This document shows positions 1 to 8,155 of a stretch of DNA of 38,419 nucleotides, piece after piece. The notes under the pieces are model-generated. The model did no database searches. It saw only the letters and a program-made list of their open reading frames with translations, and was not told where the DNA came from. The position numbers and the translations under genes are program-made. The stretch covers positions 1 through 38,419 of the forward strand of contig DAHWHN010000001.1 in assembly GCA_027335685.1 (NCBI GenBank). Direction: 5' to 3'. How positions within the stretch are numbered: the first letter of the stretch is position 1; each line of letters starts with the position of its first letter. This stretch comes from Acidimicrobiaceae bacterium (GTDB lineage: Bacteria; Actinomycetota; Acidimicrobiia; Acidimicrobiales; Bog-793).

Positions 1-1
1 C

Positions 2-151
2 CTCGCCGACGAGGTCGTCGCGACCGACGAGCAGTCGCGCTTCCTCGCGGCGTGCGATGCCGTCGCCACGCTCGGCCCCGGCGAGCTCGGCCAGCTCGGG
101 ATCGAGGCAGTCGCCGACCTGTCCGCAGTCGCCGGTCGCGGGCTGCTGTGA
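2..151 (+). CDS. prpD: C-terminal fragment, probable 2-methylcitrate dehydratase (MmgE/PrpD family)
   Basis: Only the last 49 codons of an open frame that enters from the left edge are present, ending at the TGA at 149-151. The fragment is Ala/Leu-rich and helical, with no catalytic motif, so the sequence alone does not identify it. The assignment rests mainly on context. The stop overlaps the ATG of prpB by one base (TGATG), and prpB and prpC follow directly, which is the actinobacterial prpDBC order. PrpD dehydrates 2-methylcitrate to 2-methyl-cis-aconitate, the substrate formed by PrpC and consumed on the way to PrpB. Another propionate-cluster protein with a helical C-terminus cannot be excluded. 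Confidence 0.55.
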   Translation, partial: LADEVVATDEQSRFLAACDAVATLGPGELGQLGIEAVADLSAVAGRGLL

Positions 152-1140
152 TGCTCGGGACGTCCGTGCCGGCCGCGGAGCGACGGCGTGCGCTGCGCGC
201 CCGCCTCGGGTCCGGGGCCGTCCTGCGCTTCCCCGGGGCCTTCAACCCGCTCGCGGCGATGCTCGTCGAGCAGCTCGGCTTCGACGGGGTGTACGTCTCG
301 GGCGCAGCGGTCTCGGCAAGCCTCGGGCTGCCCGACATCGGTCTCGTGTCGTCGAGCGAGCTCGCGCTCCAGGCGCTCCAGGTCGCACGCGTCACGGCGC
401 TGCCGGTGCTCGTCGACGCGGACACGGGCTTCGGCGAGCCGATGAACGTCGCTCGCACGGTCCAAGAGCTCGAGGACGCCGGCGCGGCGGGGTGCCATAT
501 CGAGGACCAGGTGATGCCGAAGCGCTGCGGCCATCTCGACGGCAAGTCGGTGGTCGAGGTGGGAGAGATGGTCCGCCGCGTGCGGGCTGCGGTGGCGGGT
601 CGCCGCGACCCCGACTTCGTCGTGTGCGCGCGGACCGACGCTCGTGGCGTCGAGGATCTCGGCGCGGCGATCGAGCGAGCCAAGGCCTACGTCGACGCGG
701 GTGCGGACATGGTCTTTCCCGAAGCCCTTCGGGACGAGTCGGAGATCGCCACGTTCCGTGCCGAGATCGACGTCCCCCTGCTCGTGAACATGACCGAGTT
801 CGGCAAGACGCCACTTCTCGGCGTCGACGCGCTTGCCAGCCTCGGGGTCGACCTCGTGATCTACCCGGTGACCCTCCTGCGCCTCGCGATGGGGGCCGTC
901 GAGAGCGGGCTGCGGCGCCTCCTCGTCGACGGGGACCAGGCCGCGCTTGTCGGCTCGATGCAGACGCGGGCGCGGCTCTACGAGATCCTCGACTACGCGG
1001 GCTACAACGTCTTCGACGCGGAGCTGTTCGACGCCCGGGCGCTCGCGGCCAGCCAGCCAGGTGCAGGGCGAGATCGGGAGCCGGGTGCAGAGGTGGAGCA
1101 ACAGCTGCGCGGACAGGGAGGGGCAGGCGATGGGGGTTGA
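151..1140 (+). CDS. prpB: Methylisocitrate lyase PrpB
   Basis: 329 residues, isocitrate lyase/PEP mutase superfamily. It cleaves 2-methylisocitrate to pyruvate and succinate in the cytoplasmic methylcitrate cycle. The family signature KRCGHL is at residues 124-129, with the catalytic Cys at 126. The Mg-binding strand DADTGFG is at 89-95, and FPGAFNPLAA at 27-36 matches the usual N-terminal substrate loop. The ATG at 151 is chosen because it overlaps the upstream stop and begins just before the conserved domain; an upstream in-frame start would run through the preceding gene. The last ~35 residues are a low-complexity Gly/Glu/Arg tail not expected in the family. That tail holds the ribosome-binding site and start of prpC, and the genes overlap by 11 bp, so the two products are probably translationally coupled. 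Confidence 0.93.
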   Translation: MLGTSVPAAERRRALRARLGSGAVLRFPGAFNPLAAMLVEQLGFDGVYVSGAAVSASLGLPDIGLVSSSELALQALQVARVTALPVLVDADTGFGEPMNVARTVQELEDAGAAGCHIEDQVMPKRCGHLDGKSVVEVGEMVRRVRAAVAGRRDPDFVVCARTDARGVEDLGAAIERAKAYVDAGADMVFPEALRDESEIATFRAEIDVPLLVNMTEFGKTPLLGVDALASLGVDLVIYPVTLLRLAMGAVESGLRRLLVDGDQAALVGSMQTRARLYEILDYAGYNVFDAELFDARALAASQPGAGRDREPGAEVEQQLRGQGGAGDGG

Positions 1141-2260
1141 CGAGCCAGAGGTGCGGCGTGGCCTCGTCGGGGTCGTCGCGGACACGACGGCGATCTCGAT
1201 GGTCAATCCGGAGACCAACTCGCTGCTGTACCGGGGGTACCCCGTCGAGCAGCTGGCCGCGTCCTGCAGCTTCGAGGAGGTCGCCTACCTGATCTGGCAC
1301 GGCGAGCTACCCGACGACGGGCAGCTCGCCGAGTTCGTCGGGCGCGAGCGCGCCGCGCGCGCCCTCGATCCGCGCCTCGCCCGCGTGCTCGCGGACCTGC
1401 CGCTCGACTGCCACCCGATGGACGTGCTGCGGACGGCGGTGAGCCTCATGGGCGCCGACGACCCGTCCGAGGACGACCCGTCGCGCGAGGCCGACCTCGC
1501 GAAGTCCGTCGGGATGCTCGCCAAGCTCCCGACCGTCGTCGCGGCCGAGATGCGCCGGCGCCGGGGGCAGGAGCCGATCGCCCCGGATCCCGACCTCCCG
1601 TACGCGGAGAACGTCTTCCACATGTGCTTCGGATCCGTCCCCGAGCCGGAGGTCGTCCGCTGCCTGGCCGTCTCGCTCGTGCTCTACGCCGAGCACAGCT
1701 TCAACGCCTCGACCTTCACCGCCCGGGTCGTGACCTCGACGCTGTCCGACATCTACAGTGCGGTCACCGCGGCGATCGGTGCGCTCAAAGGTCCCCTGCA
1801 CGGCGGGGCGAACGAGGCGGTCATGGCGATGCTCGACGAGATCGGCGACCCGGAGCGCGTGCAGTCCTGGCTCGCAGATGCCCTGGCGGGGAAGCGGAAG
1901 ATCATGGGCTTCGGCCACCGCGTCTACAAGCACGGCGACAGCAGGGTGCCGACGATGCGGGCTGCGCTCGCCGAGCTCGCCATGTCGCGTGGCGGCGCGG
2001 TGCTCATGGACCTCTACGACCGTCTCGAGGCGGCGATGCTCGACGCGAAGGGCATCCACCCCAACCTCGACTACCCGACCGGGCCCGCCTACAAGCTGAT
2101 GGGCTTCGACATCCCGACCTTCACGCCGCTGTTCGTCATGAGCCGGATCACCGGGTGGACGGCCCACGTCATGGAGCAGCGCGCGTCGAACTCCCTGATC
2201 CGTCCCCTCTCGAGCTACGTCGGGCCTGCGGAGCGGTCCGTCCCCGTGGCGCGCGCCTGA
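1130..2260 (+). CDS. prpC: 2-methylcitrate synthase / citrate synthase
   Basis: 376 residues, type II (short) citrate synthase family, condensing propionyl-CoA (or acetyl-CoA) with oxaloacetate. The catalytic triad is visible: H224 in GPLHGGANEA (221-230), H263 in FGHRVYKHGD (261-270) and D319 in HPNLDYPTG. H189 in AEHSFNAS is the conserved oxaloacetate-side His. The start is the ATG at 1130, preceded by a purine-rich GGACAGGGAGGGG and lying inside the end of prpB. Substrate preference cannot be read reliably from sequence, since actinobacterial members are often bifunctional; its place after prpB argues for methylcitrate synthase. The 3' end overlaps the convergent ROK gene by 46 bp. Confidence 0.92.
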   Translation: MGVDEPEVRRGLVGVVADTTAISMVNPETNSLLYRGYPVEQLAASCSFEEVAYLIWHGELPDDGQLAEFVGRERAARALDPRLARVLADLPLDCHPMDVLRTAVSLMGADDPSEDDPSREADLAKSVGMLAKLPTVVAAEMRRRRGQEPIAPDPDLPYAENVFHMCFGSVPEPEVVRCLAVSLVLYAEHSFNASTFTARVVTSTLSDIYSAVTAAIGALKGPLHGGANEAVMAMLDEIGDPERVQSWLADALAGKRKIMGFGHRVYKHGDSRVPTMRAALAELAMSRGGAVLMDLYDRLEAAMLDAKGIHPNLDYPTGPAYKLMGFDIPTFTPLFVMSRITGWTAHVMEQRASNSLIRPLSSYVGPAERSVPVARA

Positions 2261-3528
2261 GGGCGTCGCGTGCGGACGCGTGAGGGTCCGGACGGCCAGC
2301 TGCCGGGGTCTTCGAGGACGGCCCGGATGGCAAGCCCTGCAGCGCCCCGGACTGCCGCGCGGGCTCCGAGCCTCGAGACGGCGACTCCGGTCGGTGCCCA
2401 CGAGTAACTGACCACACGGTCCGCGAGCTCGCGCGCGAGCGCCGGGAGGAGCCACGTGGCGACCTCCGCGTAGACGCCGCCGAGCACGACCGTCGGGAGG
2501 TCGACGACGTTGACGACGCCCGCCAGCGCGACGCCGAGTGCCGAGCCGGCCCGGTCGAGCGCAGCTTGGGTCGCTCGGTCCCCGGCGGCAGCCGACGCGA
2601 GGAGCGCGCGGACCGGATCGGTGGACGGCTGCCGTGCGGTGTCGATGCCCGCCGCCGCGAGCACCGCCTCCTGTCCTGCGACCTGCTCGAGGCAGCCGCG
2701 AGCGCCGCAGGTGCAGCGAGGACCGCCTGCGTCCACCAGGACGTGGCCGATCTCTCCGGCGAGGCCCGCGGCGCCTCCCCAGAGCGCGCCGCGGATGACG
2801 ATACCTGCCCCGACGCCGATCTCGCCCGAGACACGCACGAAGGTGTCGAGGTCGGTGCTGTCGCCGAACCAGAGCTCCGCGAGCGCGGCGAGGTTCGCCT
2901 CGTTGCCCGCGCCGACCGCTCCGAGGGGTCGGGCGCTGCGCGCGCTGATGATCTCCCCGACGCGCGCCGCGACCTCGAGCCCTTCGAGCCAGCGCAGGTT
3001 CGGCGCTCGTCGCAGGACGCCGTCGACGTCGACCAGACCAGGGAGCGCGACATGGAGCCCGGCGACGGGCCGGGACGACATCGCCGGCGACGCGAGGAGC
3101 GAGTCGGCGAGCCTGGCTGCCCGTTCGAGCACGTCGCCGGGTGCGACCGTCCTGTTGTCGCCCGGCAGGGCGGCGAAGGACCGGACCTCTCCGGCGAGGT
3201 CGACGATGCAGGCGGAGACGTAGTCGACGTTGATCTCGATCCCGAGGCCCACCGGTCCCGTCGAGGCGAGGCGCAAGGGATTGCCCGGCCGGCCGACGAG
3301 GCCGCGGTCCGGGTCGCACTCGACGACGAGACCCGTCGCGATGAGCGTGTCGGCGAGGCTCGACACCGTCGCCTTCGTCAGCCCCGTGCGCTCCGCGAGC
3401 TGCGCCCGGGCGCCGCGGCCTCCGGCGGCGATCTCGCCGAGCACGAGGGCGAGGTTGCTCCTGCGCAACAGCTCGGCTCGGGCCGGACCGCCGGTCGGGT
3501 GGCCGGGCCGGCCCCAGCCGCGGCCCAC
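2215..3528 (-). CDS. xylR: ROK-family transcriptional regulator, probable xylose repressor
   Basis: 437 residues. The N-terminal winged helix-turn-helix (about 20-75, including AQLAERTGLTKATVSSLAD) is followed by a ROK sugar-kinase-like domain. The ROK zinc site is complete: H262 and the cluster RCTCGARGCLE (271-281) give Cys272, Cys274 and Cys279. ROK repressors of this build bind operators near pentose genes and are released by the sugar. It is the last gene of the xylA-xylB-ROK operon: its GTG start (3528) directly abuts the xylB stop (3529), so the repressor would be made with the enzymes. A probable target palindrome lies in the promoter at 6212-6226. The C-terminal ~35 residues are basic and partly antisense to the end of prpC. 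The symbol reflects the likely role, not a verified orthology. Confidence 0.87.
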   Translation of the reverse strand: MGRGWGRPGHPTGGPARAELLRRSNLALVLGEIAAGGRGARAQLAERTGLTKATVSSLADTLIATGLVVECDPDRGLVGRPGNPLRLASTGPVGLGIEINVDYVSACIVDLAGEVRSFAALPGDNRTVAPGDVLERAARLADSLLASPAMSSRPVAGLHVALPGLVDVDGVLRRAPNLRWLEGLEVAARVGEIISARSARPLGAVGAGNEANLAALAELWFGDSTDLDTFVRVSGEIGVGAGIVIRGALWGGAAGLAGEIGHVLVDAGGPRCTCGARGCLEQVAGQEAVLAAAGIDTARQPSTDPVRALLASAAAGDRATQAALDRAGSALGVALAGVVNVVDLPTVVLGGVYAEVATWLLPALARELADRVVSYSWAPTGVAVSRLGARAAVRGAAGLAIRAVLEDPGSWPSGPSRVRTRRPQARATGTDRSAGPT

Positions 3529-4986
3529 CTAGACCGGCGGTGCCGCGAGGAGGCCGTTGCGCTCCCGGTCGAGGGTGTGCGCTCGCGCAGCCGCGTAGGC
3601 CTCGCGGACCTGGGGGTGAGGCTCGGCCTCGTAGGTCGCGGTCCCCGGCTGCGGCCAGCTCGGAGGCTCCTCGGACGGCGCGAGTGCCCACGCGGCCTGG
3701 CGAGCTGCCCCGTCGGCGACGTACTCGCCCGGCGGCGGTACGACCACGGCGTGGCCGAGGATGCTCGGGGCGATCCGCCGGACCGCGTCGGACCTGCTCG
3801 CACCGCCGACGAGCAGGATCCTGCGGACCGGCACCCCGAGGTCGCGCAGCGCGTCGAGCCCGTCGGCGAGGCCGCAGAGCATCCCCTCGACGGCGGCGCG
3901 TGCGAGGTGTGCCGGCGTCGTGTTCTCGAGGTCGAGCCCGTGCAGGGCCCCGGTCGCGTCGGGGCGGTTGGGCGTCCGCTCGCCTTCGAGGTAGGGCACG
4001 AGGACGAGCCCCCCGGCGCCCGGCGGGGCAGCGAGCGCGAGCGAGGAGAGCTCGTCCTGGTCGACGCGCAGGATCGCCGCGATCCGCTCGAGGACCCGCG
4101 AGGCGTTGACCGTGCAGACGAGCGGGAGGTGACGACCCGACGCGTCGGCGAAGCCGGCGACGGTCCCGGTGGCGTCGACGACGGGGAGGTCTGCGACGGC
4201 CGAGACCGTCCCCGAGGTGCCGATCGACACGACGACGTCGCCAGGTCCCGCGCCGACTCCGAGCGCCGCAGCGGCGTTGTCGCCGGTGCCGGCCGCGAGC
4301 ACGGTCCCCGAGGCGGTGCGTCCCGCCTGGCCCGACGGGTCGACGACCCTGGGCACGTGGGGCCGGCTTCCGAACGCGCGTTCGAGCAGGTCGAGGCGGT
4401 ACGCACCGGTCGCCGCCGACCAGTACCCGGTCCCGCTCGCGTCGCCGCGGTCGGTCGTGATCCCGGTGACGTCCGGGCGCCGCGCGGCACCGGCGAGCTG
4501 CCACGTGAGCCAGTCGTGGGGGAGGCAGACGGCCGCCGTCCTTGCTGCGAGGTCGGGCTCGTGCTCGGCGATCCAGCGCAGCTTGGTGACGGTGAACGAG
4601 GCCACGGGAACGAGCCCGACCGCCTCGGCCCACGCGCGCCGGCCCTTTTCGCCTCCGCCGAGCTCGGCGACGAGGTCCTCGGCCGCCCGCCCCGAGCGCA
4701 GGTCGTTCCAGAGCAGGGCCTGCCTGACGACGCCGCCGTCCTCGCCCAGGCAGACGGCTCCGTGCTGCTGGGCGGCGACGCCGCAGGCGGCGACGTCGTC
4801 GAGGCCTCCCGCCCGCTCGGACGCGAGGACGAACGCCTCGAGCCACGCCGCCGGGTCCACCTCGGTCCCCGGGGGGTGTGGCGCGCGCCCCTCGCGCACG
4901 AGACGACCGGTCGACGCCTCGCGCACGACGATCTTGCATGCCTGGGTCGAGGAGTCGACCCCGGCGACGAGCGTCGCTGGCGGCAC
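3529..4986 (-). CDS. xylB: Xylulokinase
   Basis: 485 residues, FGGY carbohydrate kinase family. It phosphorylates D-xylulose to xylulose 5-phosphate with ATP. Seen in the sequence: [10 protein letters not shown] at 9-18 (first phosphate loop, D11), the substrate segment AAQQHG at 71-76 with LWNDLRS at 92-98, the catalytic Asp236 in [10 protein letters not shown], and the ATP-binding SIGTSGT at 254-260. The length is normal for xylulokinase. The GTG start at 4986 lies 3 bp past the xylA stop, which supports an operon with xylose isomerase and makes xylulose the expected substrate. Other FGGY substrates are possible but less likely here. Confidence 0.93.
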   Translation of the reverse strand: MPPATLVAGVDSSTQACKIVVREASTGRLVREGRAPHPPGTEVDPAAWLEAFVLASERAGGLDDVAACGVAAQQHGAVCLGEDGGVVRQALLWNDLRSGRAAEDLVAELGGGEKGRRAWAEAVGLVPVASFTVTKLRWIAEHEPDLAARTAAVCLPHDWLTWQLAGAARRPDVTGITTDRGDASGTGYWSAATGAYRLDLLERAFGSRPHVPRVVDPSGQAGRTASGTVLAAGTGDNAAAALGVGAGPGDVVVSIGTSGTVSAVADLPVVDATGTVAGFADASGRHLPLVCTVNASRVLERIAAILRVDQDELSSLALAAPPGAGGLVLVPYLEGERTPNRPDATGALHGLDLENTTPAHLARAAVEGMLCGLADGLDALRDLGVPVRRILLVGGASRSDAVRRIAPSILGHAVVVPPPGEYVADGAARQAAWALAPSEEPPSWPQPGTATYEAEPHPQVREAYAAARAHTLDRERNGLLAAPPV

Positions 4987-4989
4987 CGA

Positions 4990-6177
4990 TCAGCGAGCGC
5001 CGAGGAGGTGCTCGATGGCGAGCTGGTCGAGGTGCGCGAAGCCGTAGCCGTGCGCCGCCGCGGCGGCGACGTCGAAGGACTCGAACGCGCTCGAGTCGGC
5101 GAGCAGGTCCCGGTAGGACTCGCCCGGTGCGAGCGTCGGCGTGGACAGCTCCCCGACCTGGCTCGCACGCAGCGCCTCGGCGACCTCCGGGTCGGCCCGG
5201 AACGCCGCGGCGCGCTCTTTGAGGAGCAGGTAGGTCCGCATGTTCGACGCGGCCGACGCCCAGACGCCGGACATGTCCTCCGTGCGCAGCGGCTTGTAGT
5301 CGAAGTGCCGCGGCCCGTCGTAGGCCGGGCCGCCGCCCGGTGCGCCGTTCTCCAGGAGGTCGACGAGGAAGAACGCGCTGAGAAGGTCGCCGTGGCCGAA
5401 GACGAGGTCCTGGTCGAACTTCGGTCCGTGCTGGCCGTTCAGGTCGATGTGGAACAGCTTGCCGTGCCAGAGCGCCTGGGAGATGCTGTGGACGAAGTTC
5501 ATGCCCGCCATCTGCTCGTGGCCGACCTCGGGGTTGACGCCGACCATCTCGTGGTGCTCGAGGGCCGAGATGAACGCGAGCGCGCTGCCGACCGTCGGCA
5601 AGAGGATGTCGCCCCGGGGCTCGTTGGGCTTCGGCTCGATCGCGAAGCGGATCGTGTAGCCGCGCTCGAGCACGTAGGTCGCGAGCAGGTCGATCCCTTC
5701 CCGGTAGCGGTCGAGGGCGGCGCGGACGTCCTTTGCCGAATCGGTCTCGGCTCCCTCGCGGCCGCCCCAGAAGACGTAGGTCGTCGCGCCGAGCTCCGCG
5801 GCGAGGTCGAGGTTGCGCATCACCTTGCGCAGGGCGAACCTGCGGACCCCCCGGTCGTTGCTCGTGAACGCCCCGTCCTTGAACATCGGGTGCGTGAACA
5901 GGTTCGTCGTCATCATCGGGACGACGAGACCGGTCGCGTCGAGCGCCGCGCGGAAGCGCTTGACGTGCTGCTCGCGTGTCGCCTCGTCGGAGCCGAAGGG
6001 GATGAGGTCGTCGTCGTGGAACGTCACGCCGTAGGCACCGAGCTCGGCGAGGCGGTTGACGGACTCGACGGGATCGACCGCTGCCCGGGTCGCGTCGCCG
6101 AAGGGGTCACGTGCCTGCCATCCGACGGTCCAGAGGCCGAAGGAGAACTTGTCCTCGCGTGTGGGTGATCCAGGCAT
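4990..6177 (-). CDS. xylA: Xylose isomerase, class I
   Basis: 395 residues, which fits the actinobacterial class I enzyme (~388). It interconverts D-xylose and D-xylulose (and glucose/fructose) with two divalent metals. His54 and Asp57 are in [11 protein letters not shown] (52-62). The metal and substrate residues Glu181 and Lys183 are in [11 protein letters not shown] (180-190), at the same numbers as in Streptomyces enzymes. [13 protein letters not shown] and HIDLNGQ supply further ligands. The ATG at 6177 is preceded by GAGGAGCC and then the promoter/operator described separately. It is the first gene of the xylA-xylB-ROK operon. No transporter for xylose is in the window. Confidence 0.97.
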   Translation of the reverse strand: MPGSPTREDKFSFGLWTVGWQARDPFGDATRAAVDPVESVNRLAELGAYGVTFHDDDLIPFGSDEATREQHVKRFRAALDATGLVVPMMTTNLFTHPMFKDGAFTSNDRGVRRFALRKVMRNLDLAAELGATTYVFWGGREGAETDSAKDVRAALDRYREGIDLLATYVLERGYTIRFAIEPKPNEPRGDILLPTVGSALAFISALEHHEMVGVNPEVGHEQMAGMNFVHSISQALWHGKLFHIDLNGQHGPKFDQDLVFGHGDLLSAFFLVDLLENGAPGGGPAYDGPRHFDYKPLRTEDMSGVWASAASNMRTYLLLKERAAAFRADPEVAEALRASQVGELSTPTLAPGESYRDLLADSSAFESFDVAAAAAHGYGFAHLDQLAIEHLLGAR

Positions 6178-6211
6178 GTCGGCTCCTCGTCGGGCGTCGG
6201 GTGTCGAGTTC

Positions 6212-6226
6212 GTTCAATACCTGAAC
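6212..6226. promoter_or_regulatory. Candidate operator palindrome in the xylA / FAH intergenic region
   Basis: A perfect inverted repeat, GTTCA-N5-TGAAC. It overlaps the -10 box of the minus-strand xylA promoter (6224-6229) and the -35 position of a possible plus-strand promoter for the FAH gene. An extra GTTC half-site sits just left (6208-6211). Position and symmetry suit a dimeric repressor, most simply the ROK protein encoded in the operon. The protein-site pairing is inference. Confidence 0.6.
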
Positions 6227-6252
6227 TTAAAGCGGCTAGAGTCCGGAGTCAA
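6224..6252 (-). promoter_or_regulatory. Predicted sigma-70-type promoter of xylA-xylB-ROK
   Basis: Read on the minus strand, a TTGACT -35 box (6252-6247) is followed after exactly 17 bp by a TAAGTT -10 box (6229-6224). This is an unusually good match for such a GC-rich genome. Transcription would begin near 6217, about 40 nt before the xylA ATG and inside the palindrome at 6212-6226, so a bound repressor should block initiation. Confidence 0.65.
6237..6242 (+). promoter_or_regulatory. Possible -10 box of the FAH-family gene
   Basis: TAGAGT, with a weak -35-like TTCAAT at 6213-6218 (18 bp spacer) that lies inside the palindrome. If real, the two divergent promoters overlap face to face and share one operator. 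The -35 match is poor, so this is tentative. Confidence 0.3.
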
Positions 6253-6315
6253 GCGGCCGGCGTCGCGCCTGGCCGTCGTGGTGCCCGGTTCGGGGCGCCC
6301 TGGAGAGGGGGAAGA

Positions 6316-7272
6316 GTGCATCTCGTGCGCTTCCGCCGCCGCTCGGGCGGCGACGTCGAGGTCGGGAGGGTGACGCCAGGCGGCCTGACGCCGCTCGGCG
6401 CCACGCTCGCGGAGCTGTTGCGGTCGGATCTCGCCGAGCTGCGCGCCCGGTGCGCGGCCGTGGAGCGCTCCGACGCGTCCCCGGAGGTCCTGGCGGCCGG
6501 GAGCTGGGACGAGCTCCCGCCGGTCGAGGCGCGCATGGAGGTCTGGGCGGCAGGCGTGACCTACGAGCGCTCGCGCGACGAGCGGATGAAGGAGAGCGCG
6601 ACGGCCTCGTCGGTCTACGACGACGTCTACGACGCGGACCGGCCGGAGATCTTCTTCAAGTCCGTGCCGTGGCGGGTCGTCGGGGACGCCGAACCCGTCG
6701 GCATCCGCTCGGACAGCACGGTCGACGTCCCCGAGCCCGAGCTCGCCGTCGTCGTCTCGGCCTCGGGCGAGATCGTCGGCTACACGGTGTGCGACGACGT
6801 CTCGTCCCGCAGCATCGAGGGTGAGAACCCCCTCTACCTGCCGCAGGCGAAGCTCTACACGGGCAGCTGCGCGCTGGCTCCCCGGATCCGGCCCGCGTGG
6901 GAGGTGCGGGACCCCTACGCGCTGGGCATCGCGGTGCGGATCACTCGGGGCGGTGCGGTGGTCTACGAGGCGGCCGGCTCGACGTCCCAGCTGCACCGGC
7001 GGCTCGACGACCTCGTGTCCTGGCTCGTGCGGGAGATGGAGTTCCCCGACGGCGTCGTGCTCTCGACCGGCACCTCGCTCGTGCCCGACCTGCCGTTCAG
7101 CCTGGCTCTCGGCGACGTCGTGCAGATCGACATCGAGGAGGTCGGCACCCTCGTCAATCCCGTGGCCCCGGCTCGCGCGGCCGCCGGCGGGGCGGCTGCC
7201 CGTCGGCCGGCGCGAGCCGGGCGGGGCGAAGGGCCTGCGAGCGGGAGGAGCGCGACCGCGAGCAGGACATAG
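6316..7272 (+). CDS. Fumarylacetoacetate hydrolase-family protein, possibly 2-keto-3-deoxy sugar-acid dehydratase
   Basis: 318 residues. The FAH fold is recognisable from GVTYERSRDERM (80-91), the metal-binding EPEL (140-143) and CDDVSSRSIEGEN (159-171), and the closing segment IEEVGTLVNPV (273-283). The N-terminal part MHLVRF... and the YERSRDERMKES region resemble the subgroup that includes 2-keto-3-deoxy-D-arabinonate dehydratase of oxidative pentose pathways. Its position divergent to xylAB fits pentose or pentonate catabolism, but the substrate is inferred. The GTG start at 6316 follows GGAGAGGGGG. After residue 283 comes a ~35-residue Ala/Arg-rich tail unlike the family, produced by reading into the 3' end of the opposing gene; the two overlap by 310 bp. 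Confidence 0.8.
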   Translation: MHLVRFRRRSGGDVEVGRVTPGGLTPLGATLAELLRSDLAELRARCAAVERSDASPEVLAAGSWDELPPVEARMEVWAAGVTYERSRDERMKESATASSVYDDVYDADRPEIFFKSVPWRVVGDAEPVGIRSDSTVDVPEPELAVVVSASGEIVGYTVCDDVSSRSIEGENPLYLPQAKLYTGSCALAPRIRPAWEVRDPYALGIAVRITRGGAVVYEAAGSTSQLHRRLDDLVSWLVREMEFPDGVVLSTGTSLVPDLPFSLALGDVVQIDIEEVGTLVNPVAPARAAAGGAAARRPARAGRGEGPASGRSATASRT

Positions 7273-8147
7273 AGAGGCATCGCGCCGACGTCGGACGCGG
7301 ACCCGCTCAGCAGCCCGCCGAGGTTCTCGCCGACAGCCCAGAGCAGTCCGCAGAGGACCAGGCTGGCGGCGAGGACCGGGCTGCGGAGCCGGCCGAACGG
7401 CACGACGGCCGCGGCAGCGGCGCCGAGCTCGATGGCGACCGCGACGGCCGTCACGGCATCGCCGTGACCGAGGACGAAGTCGCCGATCGCGCGGTCCGCG
7501 GACGCGACCGGGCCGGGCTCGCCGAGCGAGAGCATCTGGAAGTTCGCGAAGAGCTTGAAGCCGAGCGTGCCGACCGGCTCGAGCTGCAGGAGCGCGCCGG
7601 CCGACCAGAGCGCGACCCAAGCGCAGCGGGCGCCGGGCTCGCCGAGCGCCGTGAGCCCGGCCGGGCTGCGCCCCGCGCCGGCGCGAGGCGTGCGCCGGGG
7701 GAGCAGGACGAGCGCGAGGACCGCGTCGACAAGGGCGGCGCCCGGGGCGCCGGTCGGGAGCATCGCGAACCCCGTTGCGAGGTTGCCCGAGCCCTCGCCC
7801 ACGACCCAGACCAGCAGTGCCCAGGGGAGCGAGGCGAGGAGACCCGCCCGCCGGGAGCGTGGGTGGACGATGGCGACCCCGATCGCGAGCTGGACGGCGG
7901 CGACGACCGGGCTGAGCAGGCTCGCGTGCGGTCCCGCGAGCTGCGCGGCGCGGGCGAGGAGCTGCTGGGCCCAGCCGGGCTGGCCCATCGCGTTGTCGAC
8001 GATCACCGAGCCGAGCCCGGCGCCGAGGTTCGCGGGCTGGAGCTGGAGCAGCGCGTCCACGATCCAGAGAACGCCGAGCGCGACCTGGACCCGCGCGAGC
8101 CGCAGGCGCAGGCCGGCGTCCGACGCCGGCTCGGCGGTGGTCTGCAC
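6963..8147 (-). CDS. Integral membrane protein with two repeated four-helix modules (DoxX-like)
   Basis: 394 residues from the GTG at 8147, 8 nt after the cupredoxin stop, so probably co-transcribed with it. Hydrophobic segments occur at about 20-36, 80-95, 103-118, 137-150, 176-190, 230-250, 257-273 and 288-304. The two halves look homologous: ALLQLQP (32-38) matches ALLQLEP (185-191), and LLVWVVGEGSGNLATG (111-126) matches LLWAVGENLGGLLSG (268-282). Each such motif is followed by a Gly/Pro loop and a last Leu/Val-rich helix. This resembles DoxX-type membrane proteins, but I do not recognise a function. After the last helix (~residue 304, position ~7236) come ~90 hydrophilic residues antisense to the FAH gene, so the natural stop may have been lost. 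An alternative reading is a gene truncated by frameshift near its 3' end. Confidence 0.68.
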   Translation of the reverse strand: MQTTAEPASDAGLRLRLARVQVALGVLWIVDALLQLQPANLGAGLGSVIVDNAMGQPGWAQQLLARAAQLAGPHASLLSPVVAAVQLAIGVAIVHPRSRRAGLLASLPWALLVWVVGEGSGNLATGFAMLPTGAPGAALVDAVLALVLLPRRTPRAGAGRSPAGLTALGEPGARCAWVALWSAGALLQLEPVGTLGFKLFANFQMLSLGEPGPVASADRAIGDFVLGHGDAVTAVAVAIELGAAAAAVVPFGRLRSPVLAASLVLCGLLWAVGENLGGLLSGSASDVGAMPLYVLLAVALLPLAGPSPRPARAGRRAAAPPAAARAGATGLTRVPTSSMSICTTSPRARLNGRSGTSEVPVESTTPSGNSISRTSQDTRSSSRRCSWDVEPAAS

Positions 8148-8155
8148 GGTGCCGC

